From Agelas oroides (taxonomy: Eukaryota > Porifera > Demospongiae > Agelasida > Agelasidae), in assembly GCA_949130485.1 (NCBI GenBank), contig OX422202.1:4619292-4683291 (forward strand): a DNA stretch of 64,000 nt, written 5' to 3'. The notes beneath the pieces were generated by a model, which saw only the letters and a program-made list of their open reading frames with translations, had not been told where the DNA came from and made no database searches. Shown here piece after piece: positions 21,762 to 33,075 of this stretch. Position 1 is the first letter of the stretch. Each line of letters opens with the position of its first letter. Both the position numbers and the translations under genes were made by a program.

Positions 21762-22970
21762 GTGTAACTAGTATAGAGCATCTCCTACAGCAGCTTCCGC
21801 ATCAATTTTCGATACATTAGCTCCACCTATTGCCTAGAAATTACGCAATAATTACCCGTGTTAACTGATTTGCAGGAATATTTTGCACAAAAATCACATA
21901 TCTAGCCAGTGAAATGGCAACCAAGGGTATGGAGTCAGTGTGAATGTCACTAACCACTGGACTGGACTGGAATCACAAAAACTTTCAGAAAAAGTTAATA
22001 AACCACTGGAAATAAAATTAAGCACACATATAAGACTAGGTAGCAGCTGACATGTTTTCAGTCCACTTTAGTCCAGTGATTAGTGACACCTAGTCAGTGC
22101 AGGCGAAATAGCACTCCCCAAAATTTTGCTATGTGAACCACATGAACAAAGTCGCTCCGTTCTCAGGTATCCTGTGCAAGGCCGGTCATCATCATAATTT
22201 TGCTCAACCATGTTGACTCAAGAACGGTTCAAGTACTCACCGTAGTTTTAGCATGGATACAATGTGTACCTCAGTGCACAGGTCCAGCAATACATTGTGT
22301 CTTCAGAACTTCAAGTTCATCCCAAGTCATATGCCATTCACAGCAAACTGCAGCTGCTACCCGTTTTGAAGGAGGCCATTTTCTAACTGTGTACGCATGC
22401 GCACACATAGTGTAGCAGAGTTAATATTGTATATTAAATAGAGCAGGTTATTAGACTTGTGAGATAGCTAATAGGTTTTGCATCATCTTTACAGTGTAAC
22501 ATTTGCGCCCTTATCTGGTTATAGATTGGTTTTGAGATTGTGCCTAATACCTTTGTGTTAACCCTGATTGTATTCAGAGGCTTCCTTCAGTTCTGCCCAG
22601 TGTGTGTCATGTGCTCTTTTGGCTGAATAGCCTAGGTCACTGTGTTGCACCTGTGATGTTATCTGTACTAGTGAAGACGGTGGTTTGCTTATGTCTGTAT
22701 TTAAGCAGTTCTTCTTGTACCATCATTATTCTGATTCTCATTCTTCATTCATCATAGATCAGCTATTACACTCAAGCTGTCTGACAACACCGCTCCGGCT
22801 CAACGCTGTGCCGCATTACACATAGTCTCGTTCCCAGACCACAGATTGTTGACATTCGTCTGAGAATGGGACTTGCAGACAATTTCTTGCCACATGTAGT
22901 TTATCATGCACAAATTATACCTCAACTTCAAATTTCACGCATAGAATAAACTATACTTTTATCACAAGTA
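21762..22970. other. No gene seen
   Basis: About 1.2 kb without a convincing exon. A short decayed TAGTCTCGTTCCCAGACC mini-element lies at 22824-22873. Confidence 0.5.
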
Positions 22971-22974
22971 TATA

Positions 22975-23720
22975 CCGTAGTGTCCCGTTAATAGGCCCCC
23001 CCATTTTGTACACTACATCCCGCCTAAAGTGGGGGGGGGGCTTATATTCGAGGATGCAATTAGTCTCGACTATAAGCCCCCCCCGTATGAAATCAATGCC
23101 TTTCACTATCAACTAACTATGGCGACGACTTTCAGGATCGAGAGTACTGTTCGCGGACATCACGTTTACAAAGCTGCGTGGTCTCCCTACATCGGAGAAG
23201 AGCTGCCAGTTCAACGCGAGGTCAACTAGTAACATTCACGACGACTTCGCCGTAGCTGTCCTCAAGAATGGCAACATTGTCGGTCATGTACCACGGGAAA
23301 TTTCCGGAGTCTGCTGGTATTTCTTGCACAAGAGTGGCAGCGAGATGACTTGCATCGTCAATGGTGACAGAAGACGTTCTGAAGTTGATGGGAAAGGACT
23401 CGTGGTTCCGTGCGTGTACATCTTCAGAGGGAAACAAAAACACCTTGACAGACTGATAAACCTGTTTGCTAAACTAGCAGCTTAAAACTTGGACATCTAA
23501 CCTGCTTTTCTAAAAGCCACAAAACTTACAAAAGATTCACCGACTACTATAGTCTTACTGAACGCACTTGCAACGTATAGTAAGCACGTGTAGTTTTGAT
23601 GTTCCAGAAGACGCTCACCGGGGGGCGTTATAACGAGTCAAACTACCCTGTGCAGGAACTTTGGCGGAAAAGAGGGGGGGGGCGTATTTTCGAAGGGGGC
23701 GTATTAGCGGGACACTACGG
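22975..23720. mobile_element. TA-flanked element carrying a HIRAN-like gene
   Basis: The ends are CCGTAGTGTCCCGTTAATAG and the reverse complement of CCGTAGTGTCCCGCTAATAC, flanked by TA on both sides. The 746-bp element has no transposase. Its interior is taken up by one small gene (23119-23485). Confidence 0.75.
23119..23485 (+). pseudogene. HIRAN-like domain protein, one frameshift
   Basis: The first part reads MATTFRIESTVRGHHVYKAA, then GEELPVQREVN. After an extra base near 23226 a second frame continues DDFAVAVLKNGNIVGHVPRE and VPCVYIFRGKQKHLDRLINL to TAA. The arrangement RGH-V...GEEL..QRE.N..D..AV.V...G..VGH.PRE is the HIRAN domain pattern, which in Rad5/HLTF binds DNA ends. The protein would be about 121 residues, a HIRAN domain and little else. 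The domain is carried by a short transposon, a gene capture or a long-term cargo. The single extra base could be mutation or sequencing error. Confidence 0.65.
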
Positions 23721-23729
23721 TACATGTAA

Positions 23730-24570
23730 CAAACCAGGAATCACCCAAAAAAGTCTGGGAAAAGGGCTACATGTACATTAGCACCAACTAAACTGTTCTC
23801 AGTGCTGTGTGATAGTATACTGAAAGAATTTTTGCGTACATGATGCGGCTATGCAGGCGCTCGCTGGAGGGGGGCTTGACAACCAACTCAATGTAAACAG
23901 CTTGGGTCAAGGTCACAACAGCCTACAACCTCTCACAAACCGAACATGAGTGGTTTGCCCAAGCACATGGCGCGCCTTTGGAACAAAATTGGGGAAGTGT
24001 GGAATGAGGAAATGGGAACTGGGGAACGAGGACATGGAAAGGAGAAATTCCGGCATTGATTATGTCACAGTCTAGCTAGCAGATCAGCTGGATGATCGTT
24101 TAATGTAGTTCTAGCAGCTACACAACCCATTAAAGATTTGTTGTCCGACACTTTGATGGTGTCTGGAATTAAGTGGTGTCCGATGATTGATGAGCTACTC
24201 TAGGGATGACATGAAAAAAATTATGCAAACAAGTTAAAAGTGAAGGCAGTATACAAAACCTCATTCCTACAGCTTTCTTACTCTACGCTGCACAGTGGTG
24301 TGAAAAAGATGTAGGGACGGATCATTTCTAACTTGTTTGCATAATTCTTTTTACTGCTTTATACACTTTTTGGGGTGTTTGCCTTATCCTGATGTACAAA
24401 AAACATTCAACTAACACTAACTACCACCAACCCTACGGTTCCATCATTTACATGTACTTGTTTTCGTTCAGAAAACTTTTTGTGACTTTACACATTCGCC
24501 TACCGCAAGAAAAGTTTGTTCTGGAAAAAGTAGCATCGGGGGTGAGCGCTCCGATGTTCTAGAGCAGGTG
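23730..24570. repeat. Repeat-rich stretch with short inverted repeat
   Basis: AAAAATTATGCAAACAAGTT (24212-24231) faces its complement near 24327-24350, and GATGTAGGGACGG lies between them. This is the core of a family also seen at 53000-53170. The sequence ACTTGTTTTCGTTCAGAAAA at 24456-24475 matches the terminal part of the element at 56187-57013. No gene seen. Confidence 0.55.
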
Positions 24571-24571
24571 G

Positions 24572-24572
24572 C

Positions 24573-24671
<99 letters not shown>
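24572..24671. repeat. (CA)n microsatellite, about 49 units
   Basis: Long uninterrupted CA tract. Confidence 0.98.
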
Positions 24672-24715
24672 GTTCACCGCAACTGACAACTCACAGGCAA
24701 AATTGTGCACCAGAT

Positions 24716-24852
24716 TCTGCGGACAACAACAACACCAGATTCTGCGAACAACAACACCACCAGATCCTGCGTAACAACAACACCACCAGATCCTGCGTAA
24801 CAACAACACCACCAGATCCTGCGTAACAACAACACCACCAGATCCTGCGTAC
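24716..24852. repeat. 26-bp minisatellite, about 5 units
   Basis: The unit is close to AACAACACCACCAGATCCTG plus CGTAAC. Confidence 0.9.
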
Positions 24853-25115
24853 ATGTATTAAACTTCTGAGAAAGTGGGGATCAGGGATTAGAACCAAAAT
24901 GGGCGGGGCAAATCCTATTTCCGGATTGCAAACGCGATCTGCACGGTCCTCCCGTCGAGGCCAGATATGTGTTGGATGCTAACTTCATGCAGACATATAA
25001 AATTGCTCACAGTTGCACATGTTGTACAAATTGATAACAGAATTTGCAAGAAAGTGTACATAGAATGCAACAGGCTTGCAGAAGCACGTCTGGCAACGTC
25101 CGCATTTGCCCTCGT

Positions 25116-26404
25116 TAGCCTCGTTCCCAAGCCATTCCCGCCTCCAGTTTTTGATCGCTTGCAGTATAAAAACGGAGGGGAAGGGGGTCACTCTAAAAGT
25201 AGGAACGAGGAAATGAGAAATGGGAAATGAGGAAATGGGAAGAAAGCACATTGTATTTCACTTCAGCAAACTGCTGACGTTTTGTTACTGTAGTCACGAT
25301 CATCAAAAGTGATGTCAATGTCCATCCATTGGCACTCATTGAGAGATCATCTTTGTCTTACAGTTGGCATCAAATGGGTATGTATGCAAGGGCATTCAGC
25401 ATGGCATTCATGGCATCATGGTCTGCAAGCTAGATGTATATGTACTCTACCTTTGGCCACTTGTTAGCGTTCTTGAAGTTTGTTGAATCTGTGAATTGTT
25501 AATACTTCGTTCCAACTTCTACATTTTGAGTTTGTTCAGTTTCTTGGATTGTTCTAGATATATGTACGTATATTTGTCTCATACATACACTATTATTTAC
25601 AACAGTATGTATTATCCAAAATTGATATACATGCAAGTTCACAAAACACCTGTTTGCAGTCATTCTTCAGTGGATACACACACTGGCTCTGCGGAGAATA
25701 TAATTATTGTGTGTGAATTATAGTTGCATGCACTGGGTGAAGGAGGCAATGTACAACAGCTTTATACCTGTGTGAGACAATCCACAAAGTAGATATATGC
25801 ACACACTCCATGCAGTTCTTCGCTAGAATTTGCATGTTATTGCTGACTTATTCTTCTTGCTTTTCTCACCAAAATGGTCTAGTCTGGGCCTACCTCCTCT
25901 AGGTAATACTTGAGCTACTTTGCACAACATGTACACTCTACTGTCCTCTTTTACAACTCACCACTTGTGTCGGAGTACCCGGCGTTGCAGTTCCATTTCC
26001 CCATTTCCCCGTTTCCCATTTCTTATTTCCCATTTCCCGTTCCTACTTTTAGAGTGACCCAGCGGAAGGCCTGGGAGATAGAGTCACGTGCGTGACGTCA
26101 GGTAGACGTGAGGGGGGCGGTGCCCGACGAAGAATCTCGAGGTCCTTCTTGTAATACCTTGTCCAAGAACTTGAGACTGTAACATTCGAAAGACAGCGTC
26201 AATACAGCTCGTTGTTTGGTAGACTCGAGGCTAATCAACGCAAAGTTTGTGAGTTACAACGATCGGGCACCGCCCCCCTCACGTCTACCTCACGTCTACC
26301 TGACGTCTACCTGACGTCACGCACCGTGACTCTTTCTCCCAGGCCTTCCCATCCACTGCAAGCGATCAAAAACTGGAGGCGGGAACGGCCTGGGAACGAG
26401 GCTA
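25116..26404. mobile_element. Mutator-like MITE, 1289 bp, internally palindromic
   Basis: The termini are TAGCCTCGTTCCCAAGCC and its complement, with a perfect 9-bp duplication TGCCCTCGT at 25107-25115 and 26405-26413. Inner inverted blocks lie at 25190-25240 against 25985-26060 (GAAATGGGAAATGAGG type) and at 26055-26130 against 26260-26345 (around GACGTGAGGGGGGCGGTGCC). Other elements have probably landed inside. Outside the element, the frame left of it (from 24967) continues in phase on the right to about 26575 if the element and one duplication are removed, so it may have hit an old exon. Confidence 0.85.
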
Positions 26405-26824
26405 TGCCCTCGTATTTCCCAAGTATACTTTCTACGTTCCCAACCCATGTATCCTGGGAACCAGACCAGTCTTACCATGTAAAAATGGCTCCTGTTGTAA
26501 GCTTGAGTTGGTAGGAACAAAGAGCGTGTTTGTCTTATGCTACAGTCGCTATTTGTCTGCCGTTGGTTGCTCACAGGTGAAACTGTCATACCGGTAAATT
26601 TGATAGGGGTTGTGCCTACCGTTGTGGAGAAATCCGTGTTTTACGGATATCTCCTGCTGCACTGCCTGTTTCCGTTGGTCTACCGATTAGTGACAGCTAG
26701 AAGCTTTCATACCTGCCAGTCTGATAGTGATCCCGTACACCATTCTTGAGGTATCGAAGTTTTTAGGCCAACTTCCGGGTTTACCATTGACGACGGCGAC
26801 GACGACGAAAAACTCAATTGAACC

Positions 26825-26965
26825 CGGTCAGGTGTCACGGTAAAATGGGGCCTCCCTAAATCGGGGCCCACCGGCCCCATCCTACCGGTAAAATGGGGCC
26901 GGGGGGCCACATCCTACCGGCAAGATGAGGCCCCTATCATGACAATGGGGCCCCCCATGATGTTA
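26825..26965. repeat. Irregular AAAATGGGGCC repeat
   Basis: Six or so variants of GGTAAAATGGGGCC and its complement occur in 140 bases. Some copies face each other and can pair. Just after it, CGTCGCGCGCACCCC is repeated three times (27055-27090). Confidence 0.6.
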
Positions 26966-27181
26966 CGCGCACGCCGAAGAAAGCGTTGTAAAATGGGATC
27001 CACAGCGGTTCATGTGGCGGTTACGTCACCTATTGAATATTCATAAGTAACCCGTCGTGCGCACCCCGTCGCGCGCACCCCGCCGCGCACTTACCGTACC
27101 AACGAAGACAAATGTGTTCACCACACTTATAACACTACAGGAAAAAAAAAAGAAACACACCTAGTGCAATCCCTGGCCCCA

Positions 27182-27212
27182 GCCCTAACCCTAACCCTAA
27201 CCTTTAACCATT
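27182..27212. repeat. Short CCCTAA tract
   Basis: Four to five CCCTAA units in a row, an interstitial telomere-type repeat. Confidence 0.75.
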
Positions 27213-27403
27213 TAGCCAACAAGCCACAACAGACGACCAACACACTGTTCGGTCTAATGTATGCTGTGAAACGAGCGAATTCCGTTGTAAAATAGGGTGC
27301 TTGCTACTGCGCTCCGATATGTTAAGCAAGCTGTAATGCCATGCATGAAAGGGGCCCATACTGCTGGTGATCTACGCTGCTACTAGTGATGTATACTGCT
27401 ACC

Positions 27404-27629
27404 TGTTAGTTTGCTCGTTCGGGCAAGGTTTCGCAGCGCAGCACTTTCGTCACTTCCACCACACGAGGCCCAATATCAGAACTCTCCACACGCATGTGTA
27501 CAACGTATAAATAGAACACACACAAACAGGAAGTACACTCGAGTCTAACCTCAAACCAACCACACCTACACACAGGCACATATAGAGTCAACACACAGTA
27601 TCTGTGGTCCAGGTAATCACTCTGTTACA
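27404..27629 (-). repeat. 3' LTR of the Gypsy fossil
   Basis: The 226-bp stretch reads TGTAAC...CTAACA on the minus strand, the usual TG...CA limits. A TATA-like CTATTTATAC lies within it. A purine-rich tract (GGGAGGGAGTGA) lies just inside the element, where plus-strand priming is expected. Confidence 0.65.
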
Positions 27630-28558
27630 TCACTCCCTCCCTTCGGAGAAGCTCGACCCGAGCTTGGGCATCACTAGGTGAGTTCTCAGCACTAGTCTGG
27701 TCACAGATCTGGTCACCTGCAGGTAGAGAATAATCAAACAGAAAACTGGTTGGCTCCTCAGTAGATTCATCAACCCTGACCAGTTCACAATCTGATGCAT
27801 CGGTCATAGTGCCTGGTTCACTGCGTGACTCAGCAGACACGTCGACTGGGTCACCATTGGATTCATCAGTTGGAACAGGGGCTGGTTCAACGTCTCTGTG
27901 TGATTCAGCAGTCCCCTGACCTGAAAGATCTGGCTCTACACGTGATTCAGCAGCACCCTGTGGGTCGGGGTCAACGTGTGATTCAGCAGCACCCTTCTGC
28001 AAAAGGTTTTGAACCCATTTTGGGGGTCTACCAACAGAATGTCTACGAGTTCCATACCAAAAGTATCCCACAGGTGGGCAGAAACAGATTCTCTCTTGGT
28101 GTACTTGTATAATGCCTTCCTGGGGATAGTACACCTTCAATACTGTTAGATCTGGATCATTGCGCTCCATCACTCGATAGGGTCCATGCCAGGGGTGTGA
28201 GAGCTTCCTTATCCTCCCTTGTTCTTCTTGGGGGAACTTCACCATAACCCTGTCACCAACTTTGTAGTGGCGTTGCTGAGCTCTCCTGTCAAATTGACCT
28301 TTGTACAATAGTTCAGAGATGTTCTCGGATGCAGAGCTTGTCTCCAGTGGCAGTACCACGGGGGGGGGGGGGGGGGCGCAGGGGGGCGTACGCCCCCCCA
28401 AACCGCCCATCTGGCCTGGTCGCGGGGCGGGCGCCATGCTATTATCTACACGGCCACACCCACAGCTAGCTAGCTAGGTACGTAGATCAGACATTCTTTG
28501 TAACTCAAGAGAGAAGTCCACTCATCCAGTCGAAGGAGCAGTAGCCCAGAAGTCCATT

Positions 28559-29251
28559 CAGTGGCGGATTTAGGGGGGGTAAGGGGGGTGCAAATGCACC
28601 CCCCTTTGGCGGCTAGTAATGTATTTTGCGTACATAACTGCACGAGACCATCAAATGATTATGCAGCAGTTGCATGCAGCAACAACAACCAGGCACAGTT
28701 ACACACTCACGTATCAGTTCCTTACTGATCTCCAGACGTTTGACTAGGCCTAGAGTTGCTTCGAGATATTCAGTTCGGCCCGAGGAGTCCGCCACGGTGC
28801 GCCTCGGCGTACGAGATTTCGAAATCCACCGGATTTCACGTGGATTTCGGATTTCACAGTGGATTTCTGGATTTCACAGTGGATTTCTGGATTCAGTTTG
28901 GATTTCTGGATTTCAGTTTGGATTTCTGCAGACAGGTTTCTTCTTGTATGTTCTTGGATATTTTAGTTATAGTTCTCAGCTTGGCAAATTTCTTTAGTTA
29001 GTTGAAGTTTTGGTTAACTAAATTTTTTAAAAGGCCATACTAAAATGTATTTAGTTAAAGTCATAGTTAACTAAAAGAACAATATCGCACAGTGTACGAG
29101 ATTTCTTTTGTGACGGACCCTTCGCTTCGGCCTTCCAGTTTTATTGCGTTCAAATGACCGAAAGTGGGCGTGGCAACCCCAAAAATTTCCGCCACGCTTC
29201 GCTCGCGCCGATGACTGAACCCCCCTTTCTAAATTTCTAGATCCGCCACTG
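28559..29251. mobile_element. MITE with CAGTGGCGGAT termini, inside Gypsy
   Basis: The ends are CAGTGGCGGATTTAG and CTAGATCCGCCACTG, near-perfect inverted repeats, with CCATT on both sides. Runs of G just inside each end are matched by C runs. CAGTGGCGGAT ends occur in hAT-like miniature elements of many animals. The class is therefore likely but not proven. Confidence 0.7.
28820..28935. repeat. Minisatellite GGATTTCTGGATTTCACAGT
   Basis: About five variant units of roughly 20 bases in a row within the MITE. Confidence 0.8.
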
Positions 29252-29648
29252 CCATTGATTCAGTCGAAAGAGCAACAGCCCAGGAGTCCACAACGAACGA
29301 CCAACAACCCACTCAGTCCCATCGTCAAGCGGACGTTCAGCTTCTACTCTGAGTGGTGGTGCCGCACATCATAAATTTTGTACATGCTTCTCCCCCCCAA
29401 CCCTCTACTGCTGTGCATGCCTATGCTTGTCTCGGATTTGACAGCTCCAACTAAGGGTTCAGAGTCCCTCTCCTCGGCAACTCCAGTCATAGAGTCAGGC
29501 TGTGGGCTCCTCGACAAAGCGTCAGCGTTGGCACTCCACTTGCCAAGTCGGTACATGATATCCACCTCTTGGATTCCTGACCCATAGACTCGAGTCCACC
29601 ATCTGGCATGCTTCCCAGACGGATTAGGTGCCAGTAGTACCGCCTTAA

Positions 29649-30354
29649 GGTTACGGGATACCATAGAGAGTGCTAGTAAGATCAATAATGCATGACAAAT
29701 TCATTTCACCACAAAGCATGTCCGTTACGTGCATATGTTGGCTTCCTACTTGACTGCTGTACAAATCTCCCGCCTACTGAAGCCGCATGCGCACTTTGTC
29801 AACCGCAATAACGCAATTATCTCACTAGCTAGCCATGGCTGCCGGCTACACGGAGCTGCCCGCTCTTGCACAAAAAATAGCCTTCTGTGGGTGTTGGAAT
29901 GAACTTTTACGGACTTATACGGCTTGTAAACTCCTCCCCCGAGGGATTGACGGAAGATTTTGGTGATTGCTTAACCTGGAGTGAATATATGACTGGGTAA
30001 GTCCCTGGGTAGGGCTTTTAGCAGGCTATGATGCTCTATATTAGCGATTTGCTTCAATATTGTTTAAAAAGCTTCCGTCAGTCGCTAATAACCATTCTTA
30101 AGATGCCATTGGGCGCTTCTTACAGTTTCCTGGGCAACTTAACCGCGTGTTATCTTGTGCGCGAGTTGGTTAATATTTGAACCACCATAACTTGTGAACT
30201 GTTTATGTGTAGCTGATGATTTTTGCTGCACAAAGGCACCTATGTGTGGTGCTTGTGTGGTCCAAGTTTCATGTGCTAAGACTTTAGTATGCCTGTTTTA
30301 GGAGCATATATGTATACATATATGAAGTCATATAATTCTAAGTATCCCGTAACC
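29649..30354. mobile_element. TTAA-flanked element inside Gypsy, 706 bp
   Basis: TTAA lies at 29645-29648 and 30355-30358. The inverted ends are GGTTACGGGATAC. The Gypsy sequence resumes exactly across a single TTAA, which proves the insertion and the target. A degraded relative in reverse orientation lies at 49500-49985 (shared GTGGTTCAAATATTGACCAA type blocks). No transposase. Confidence 0.85.
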
Positions 30355-30854
30355 TTAACTGCTGAATGGTCTGTATATACCCTGACTCTGTTTCCATAGA
30401 GATACGCTCAAAAAACAAAAGTGAGTCACCGCCCACACAACTTCGAGTCTCAAGTTCCGTTATTCCGCAGTTTCTCTCGGCTTGGTTCAGTGATCGCTAG
30501 CATACGCAACGGGGTGGATTGTACCATCAGGTTGTTGTTGGGATAGAATTGCTCCTAACCCGAGTATGCTTGCATCTGTCTCGAGGACGAAGGGGTCCTC
30601 CACTCGTGGGTAAGCTAAGACTGGTGCAGACGTCAGTAGCCGCTTCAGAGTCTCGAAGGCTTGCTGACACTCGACACTCCATTGGAAATGAACTCCTTTC
30701 CGGGTTAGCTGATGGAGTGGTTGAGCGATCGCAGCGAAACCGTTGATGAACCTTCGATAGAACGAACTAAGCCCAAGGAATTGTCTCACTTCCTTTAGGT
30801 TCGTGGGTACTGGGAATTCTCTGACAGCAGACACAGTGGTAGGGTTGGTCTTCA

Positions 30855-30896
30855 AACCCTAACCCTAACCCTAACCCTAACCCTAACCCTAACCCC
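30855..30896. repeat. Interstitial telomeric tract (AACCCT)6
   Basis: Six perfect AACCCT units plus a partial unit lie inside the fossil element. Confidence 0.95.
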
Positions 30897-30955
30897 GAAG
30901 TTGAATACTTAGGCCATGTGTTGACCACACATGGCCTAAGTATTCAACTTCGGGG
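30893..30955. repeat. Perfect 29-bp hairpin abutting telomeric tract
   Basis: Arms 30893-30921 and 30927-30955 are exact complements around a 5-base loop. The arm sequence belongs to the surrounding element, so one arm is a fold-back copy of the other. The telomeric repeat starts where the hairpin ends. Confidence 0.9.
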
Positions 30956-31680
30956 GCGACAAACCGACACTTGGTAGGCTTCAGCTTCAGTCCTGTCTCT
31001 CAAATGCGGTCGAACACTCGACGGAGGTGATACAGGTGATCTGTTAGTGCAGGGGAAAACACAACCACATCGTCAATGTAGACCTTCACGAAGTCTGGTC
31101 CCTGTTCAGGGTTCAATCCTGCTAGTACCTGCTCCATCAACCTCTGGAACACCGCAGGTGCATTCATGAGTCGAAAGGGCATGACTCGGAATTCGAATAG
31201 GCCTTGTGGGACTGAGAAAGCAGTCTTCTCTTGTGAACTTGGGGAAAGTCTGATCTGCCAATACCCGCTCGCTAAGTCACGAGTTCCCTAGCTCATAGAT
31301 AATACAGTATGCATATCCACGTCCGTACTATATCATCTATGCCTAGCTGGTCAAGGAGATCGTCAATGCAAGGAAGTGGGAAGGTGTCTGCCCTGGTGAC
31401 TGTGTTCAAAGCCCGATAATCAACACAGAAGCGCTGTGTCCCATCCTTCTTTCGGACCATGACTACAGGGCTGGACCAGGGACTGGCTGATGGTCGGATC
31501 ACTCCGGCCCTCTGCATGTCTTTCAGTTGTCTTGCCACTTCCCGACGCACAGGTAACGGCATCCTGCGTGCTGGCACTCTTTGGGGTGGTGAATCTCCAG
31601 TCTCAATCACCATCTCGGTCAAGTTGGTCTCTCCTCTCTCTCCATCTTCCCTGGGCTGACTGAGTACCTGGATCAACTAG

Positions 31681-32140
31681 AGCAACTTCATGCACCACAC
31701 CAACACACGTATTCTCATCAATCTGACATGATACACCATTTGTATTGGACAAAACAAGATATGCAAAACCATCATAGGAGGCATTAACACGCTTTGTTAA
31801 ACTTTGTGGTACATACTCTCACAAAAGATCTATATCTAGTTTGTCTACTCATTGTTTTGCATCTGTTTCCAGTAGTATCTCGTACCCTACTCAATTTACT
31901 GTTGTTTTGTCTACTCAATATTTTTGCTTCCATTTACAAGTACTGAAGTCAAAGATTTGCTTTTCTTTGCATCACATGGTCAAGTACAAAACTGGCCACA
32001 TAAGTGCATTGGCCTAGTGGTCTGTATATAATGAATATGGTCCACAGACAAATTACCATGTGAAAGTGTGTCACAAAACAATCAAATGCCTTGCTACAAA
32101 GGGTCATTGAACATTTATCCCCAACTTACATATGTGAAGA
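31681..32140. other. No gene seen
   Basis: AT-rich intergenic-looking sequence without exon or clear repeat. Confidence 0.5.
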
Positions 32141-32144
32141 AATA

Positions 32145-32416
32145 GTCGCTGCCAACCCAGCTCACATGAGGAAAAGGGGTTTGGTGTCACAAGCCCAAAT
32201 CCTTCCAGAAATGTGAAGCAACCAATCAAATCTCCAAGTGGCATTTATTAGAACAATGCAAAGCGAGAACAAGTACTACAGCTCAAGTGTACAACAATGA
32301 CCAATTTGTAATCCTACAATTACAAGGCTTCAACACTTCTGCAAGCCCATGAATCTGGATCTGGACTTGTGACACCACGGACCCTTTTCCCAGTGAGAGG
32401 GCTGTCTCTGGGCATG
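32145..32416. mobile_element. Mutator-like MITE, worn copy, about 270 bp
   Basis: It aligns end to end with the outer element at 51906-52696 without that element's insert. The right end is GGGCATGAGACTA and the left terminus is decayed. It gives the uninterrupted state (AACACTTCTGCAAGCCCA, 32331-32348) of the site into which a second element went at 52156. Confidence 0.75.
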
Positions 32417-32730
32417 AGACTAGGGAGAATGAGTGTACCCACTCATTCTCCCCTCCTTACAGATGGGGAGAAAGACTGAACTACACTCTCTTTTCCCTTC
32501 AGTATGGTGAAAATTTGAAAATGTACCCCACACTCTTTTTTTTTTTTTTCATCAGAAGGGTTCAAAGAGTGAAAGTTTATCCCTACCCATGTTACTGAAT
32601 CTTGCATCTATGTACTAAAATCAAGCATCAAAAGTTGTTGCTTGTTTTTTCAGTTACATTTGTGTCTCATATGCATTGTTTTTGCAGTTGGGCCTCTCCC
32701 GTTTACATCCACCTCGCATCCATGCGCCTG

Positions 32731-32760
32731 GTCTCATTCTTATGATGAATGAGACCAGGC
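32731..32760. repeat. Small perfect hairpin
   Basis: CTGGTCTCATTC and GAATGAGACCAG face each other over 7 bases. It looks like the two ends of a miniature element with nothing between. Confidence 0.8.
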
Positions 32761-32774
32761 CTTTAGGGCTCCTT

Positions 32775-32945
32775 GTATTATTGTGAACACAAAAGGAAAA
32801 TGCTCTGAAAATGGAGCTAGGTTGTTGCATTTGAGGCAGAGGAAGAAGAAAGTGAAAAGCCGGCAGCCGCCGGGAATCGAACCCAGGGCCTCTGGCTTGA
32901 GCTGCCAGTGCTCTGACCACCGGGCAACCACCAGCCCCCACAATC
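32775..32945 (-). mobile_element. tRNA-derived SINE, minus copy
   Basis: On the minus strand a tRNA-like head, GGTTGCCCGGTGGTCAGAGC, is followed by a B-box (GGGTTCGATTCCCGG) and a body ending near CTAGCTCCATTTTCAG. Confidence 0.75.
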
Positions 32946-32954
32946 CTCTCCATA

Positions 32955-33075
32955 TACTGCACAGGTGGTACTGAATGCTTCAGTCTCAACACCTGGGTTC
33001 GATTCCTGGCGGTTGCCAGGTTTTCACTTTCTTCTCCCTCTGCCTCAAATAATTATAACAACCTAGCTTCACAAA
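32955..33075 (+). mobile_element. tRNA-derived SINE, plus copy
   Basis: A B-box (GGGTTCGATTCCTGG) lies at about 32994-33008, with the same body as the preceding minus copy (TTTTCACTTTCTTCTCCCTC, then AACCTAGCTTCAC). The two copies are head to head with their tRNA heads nearly touching. Confidence 0.75.

Larger units (their letters stand above)
27404..31680 (-). mobile_element. Gypsy-type LTR retrotransposon, fossil
   Basis: Read on the minus strand the parts come in Gypsy order. First is reverse transcriptase (about 31676 to 31000, with a YIDD box). Next is RNase H and its connection (about 30855 to 29344). Last is the C-terminal integrase GPY/F region (within 28437-27650) next to the 3' LTR. 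Most of the integrase core and the gag/protease part are not seen, and no 5' LTR is found. The copy is clearly broken in many places, at least half a dozen, and carries two younger elements. It is an old insertion. Other Gypsy clades cannot be separated by eye. Confidence 0.85.

Noticed and set aside
26317-26589. ORF with SLVPRPFPPPVFDRLQ
   Set aside because: This is the translation of the MITE terminus. The same peptide type appears wherever the terminus falls in an ORF.
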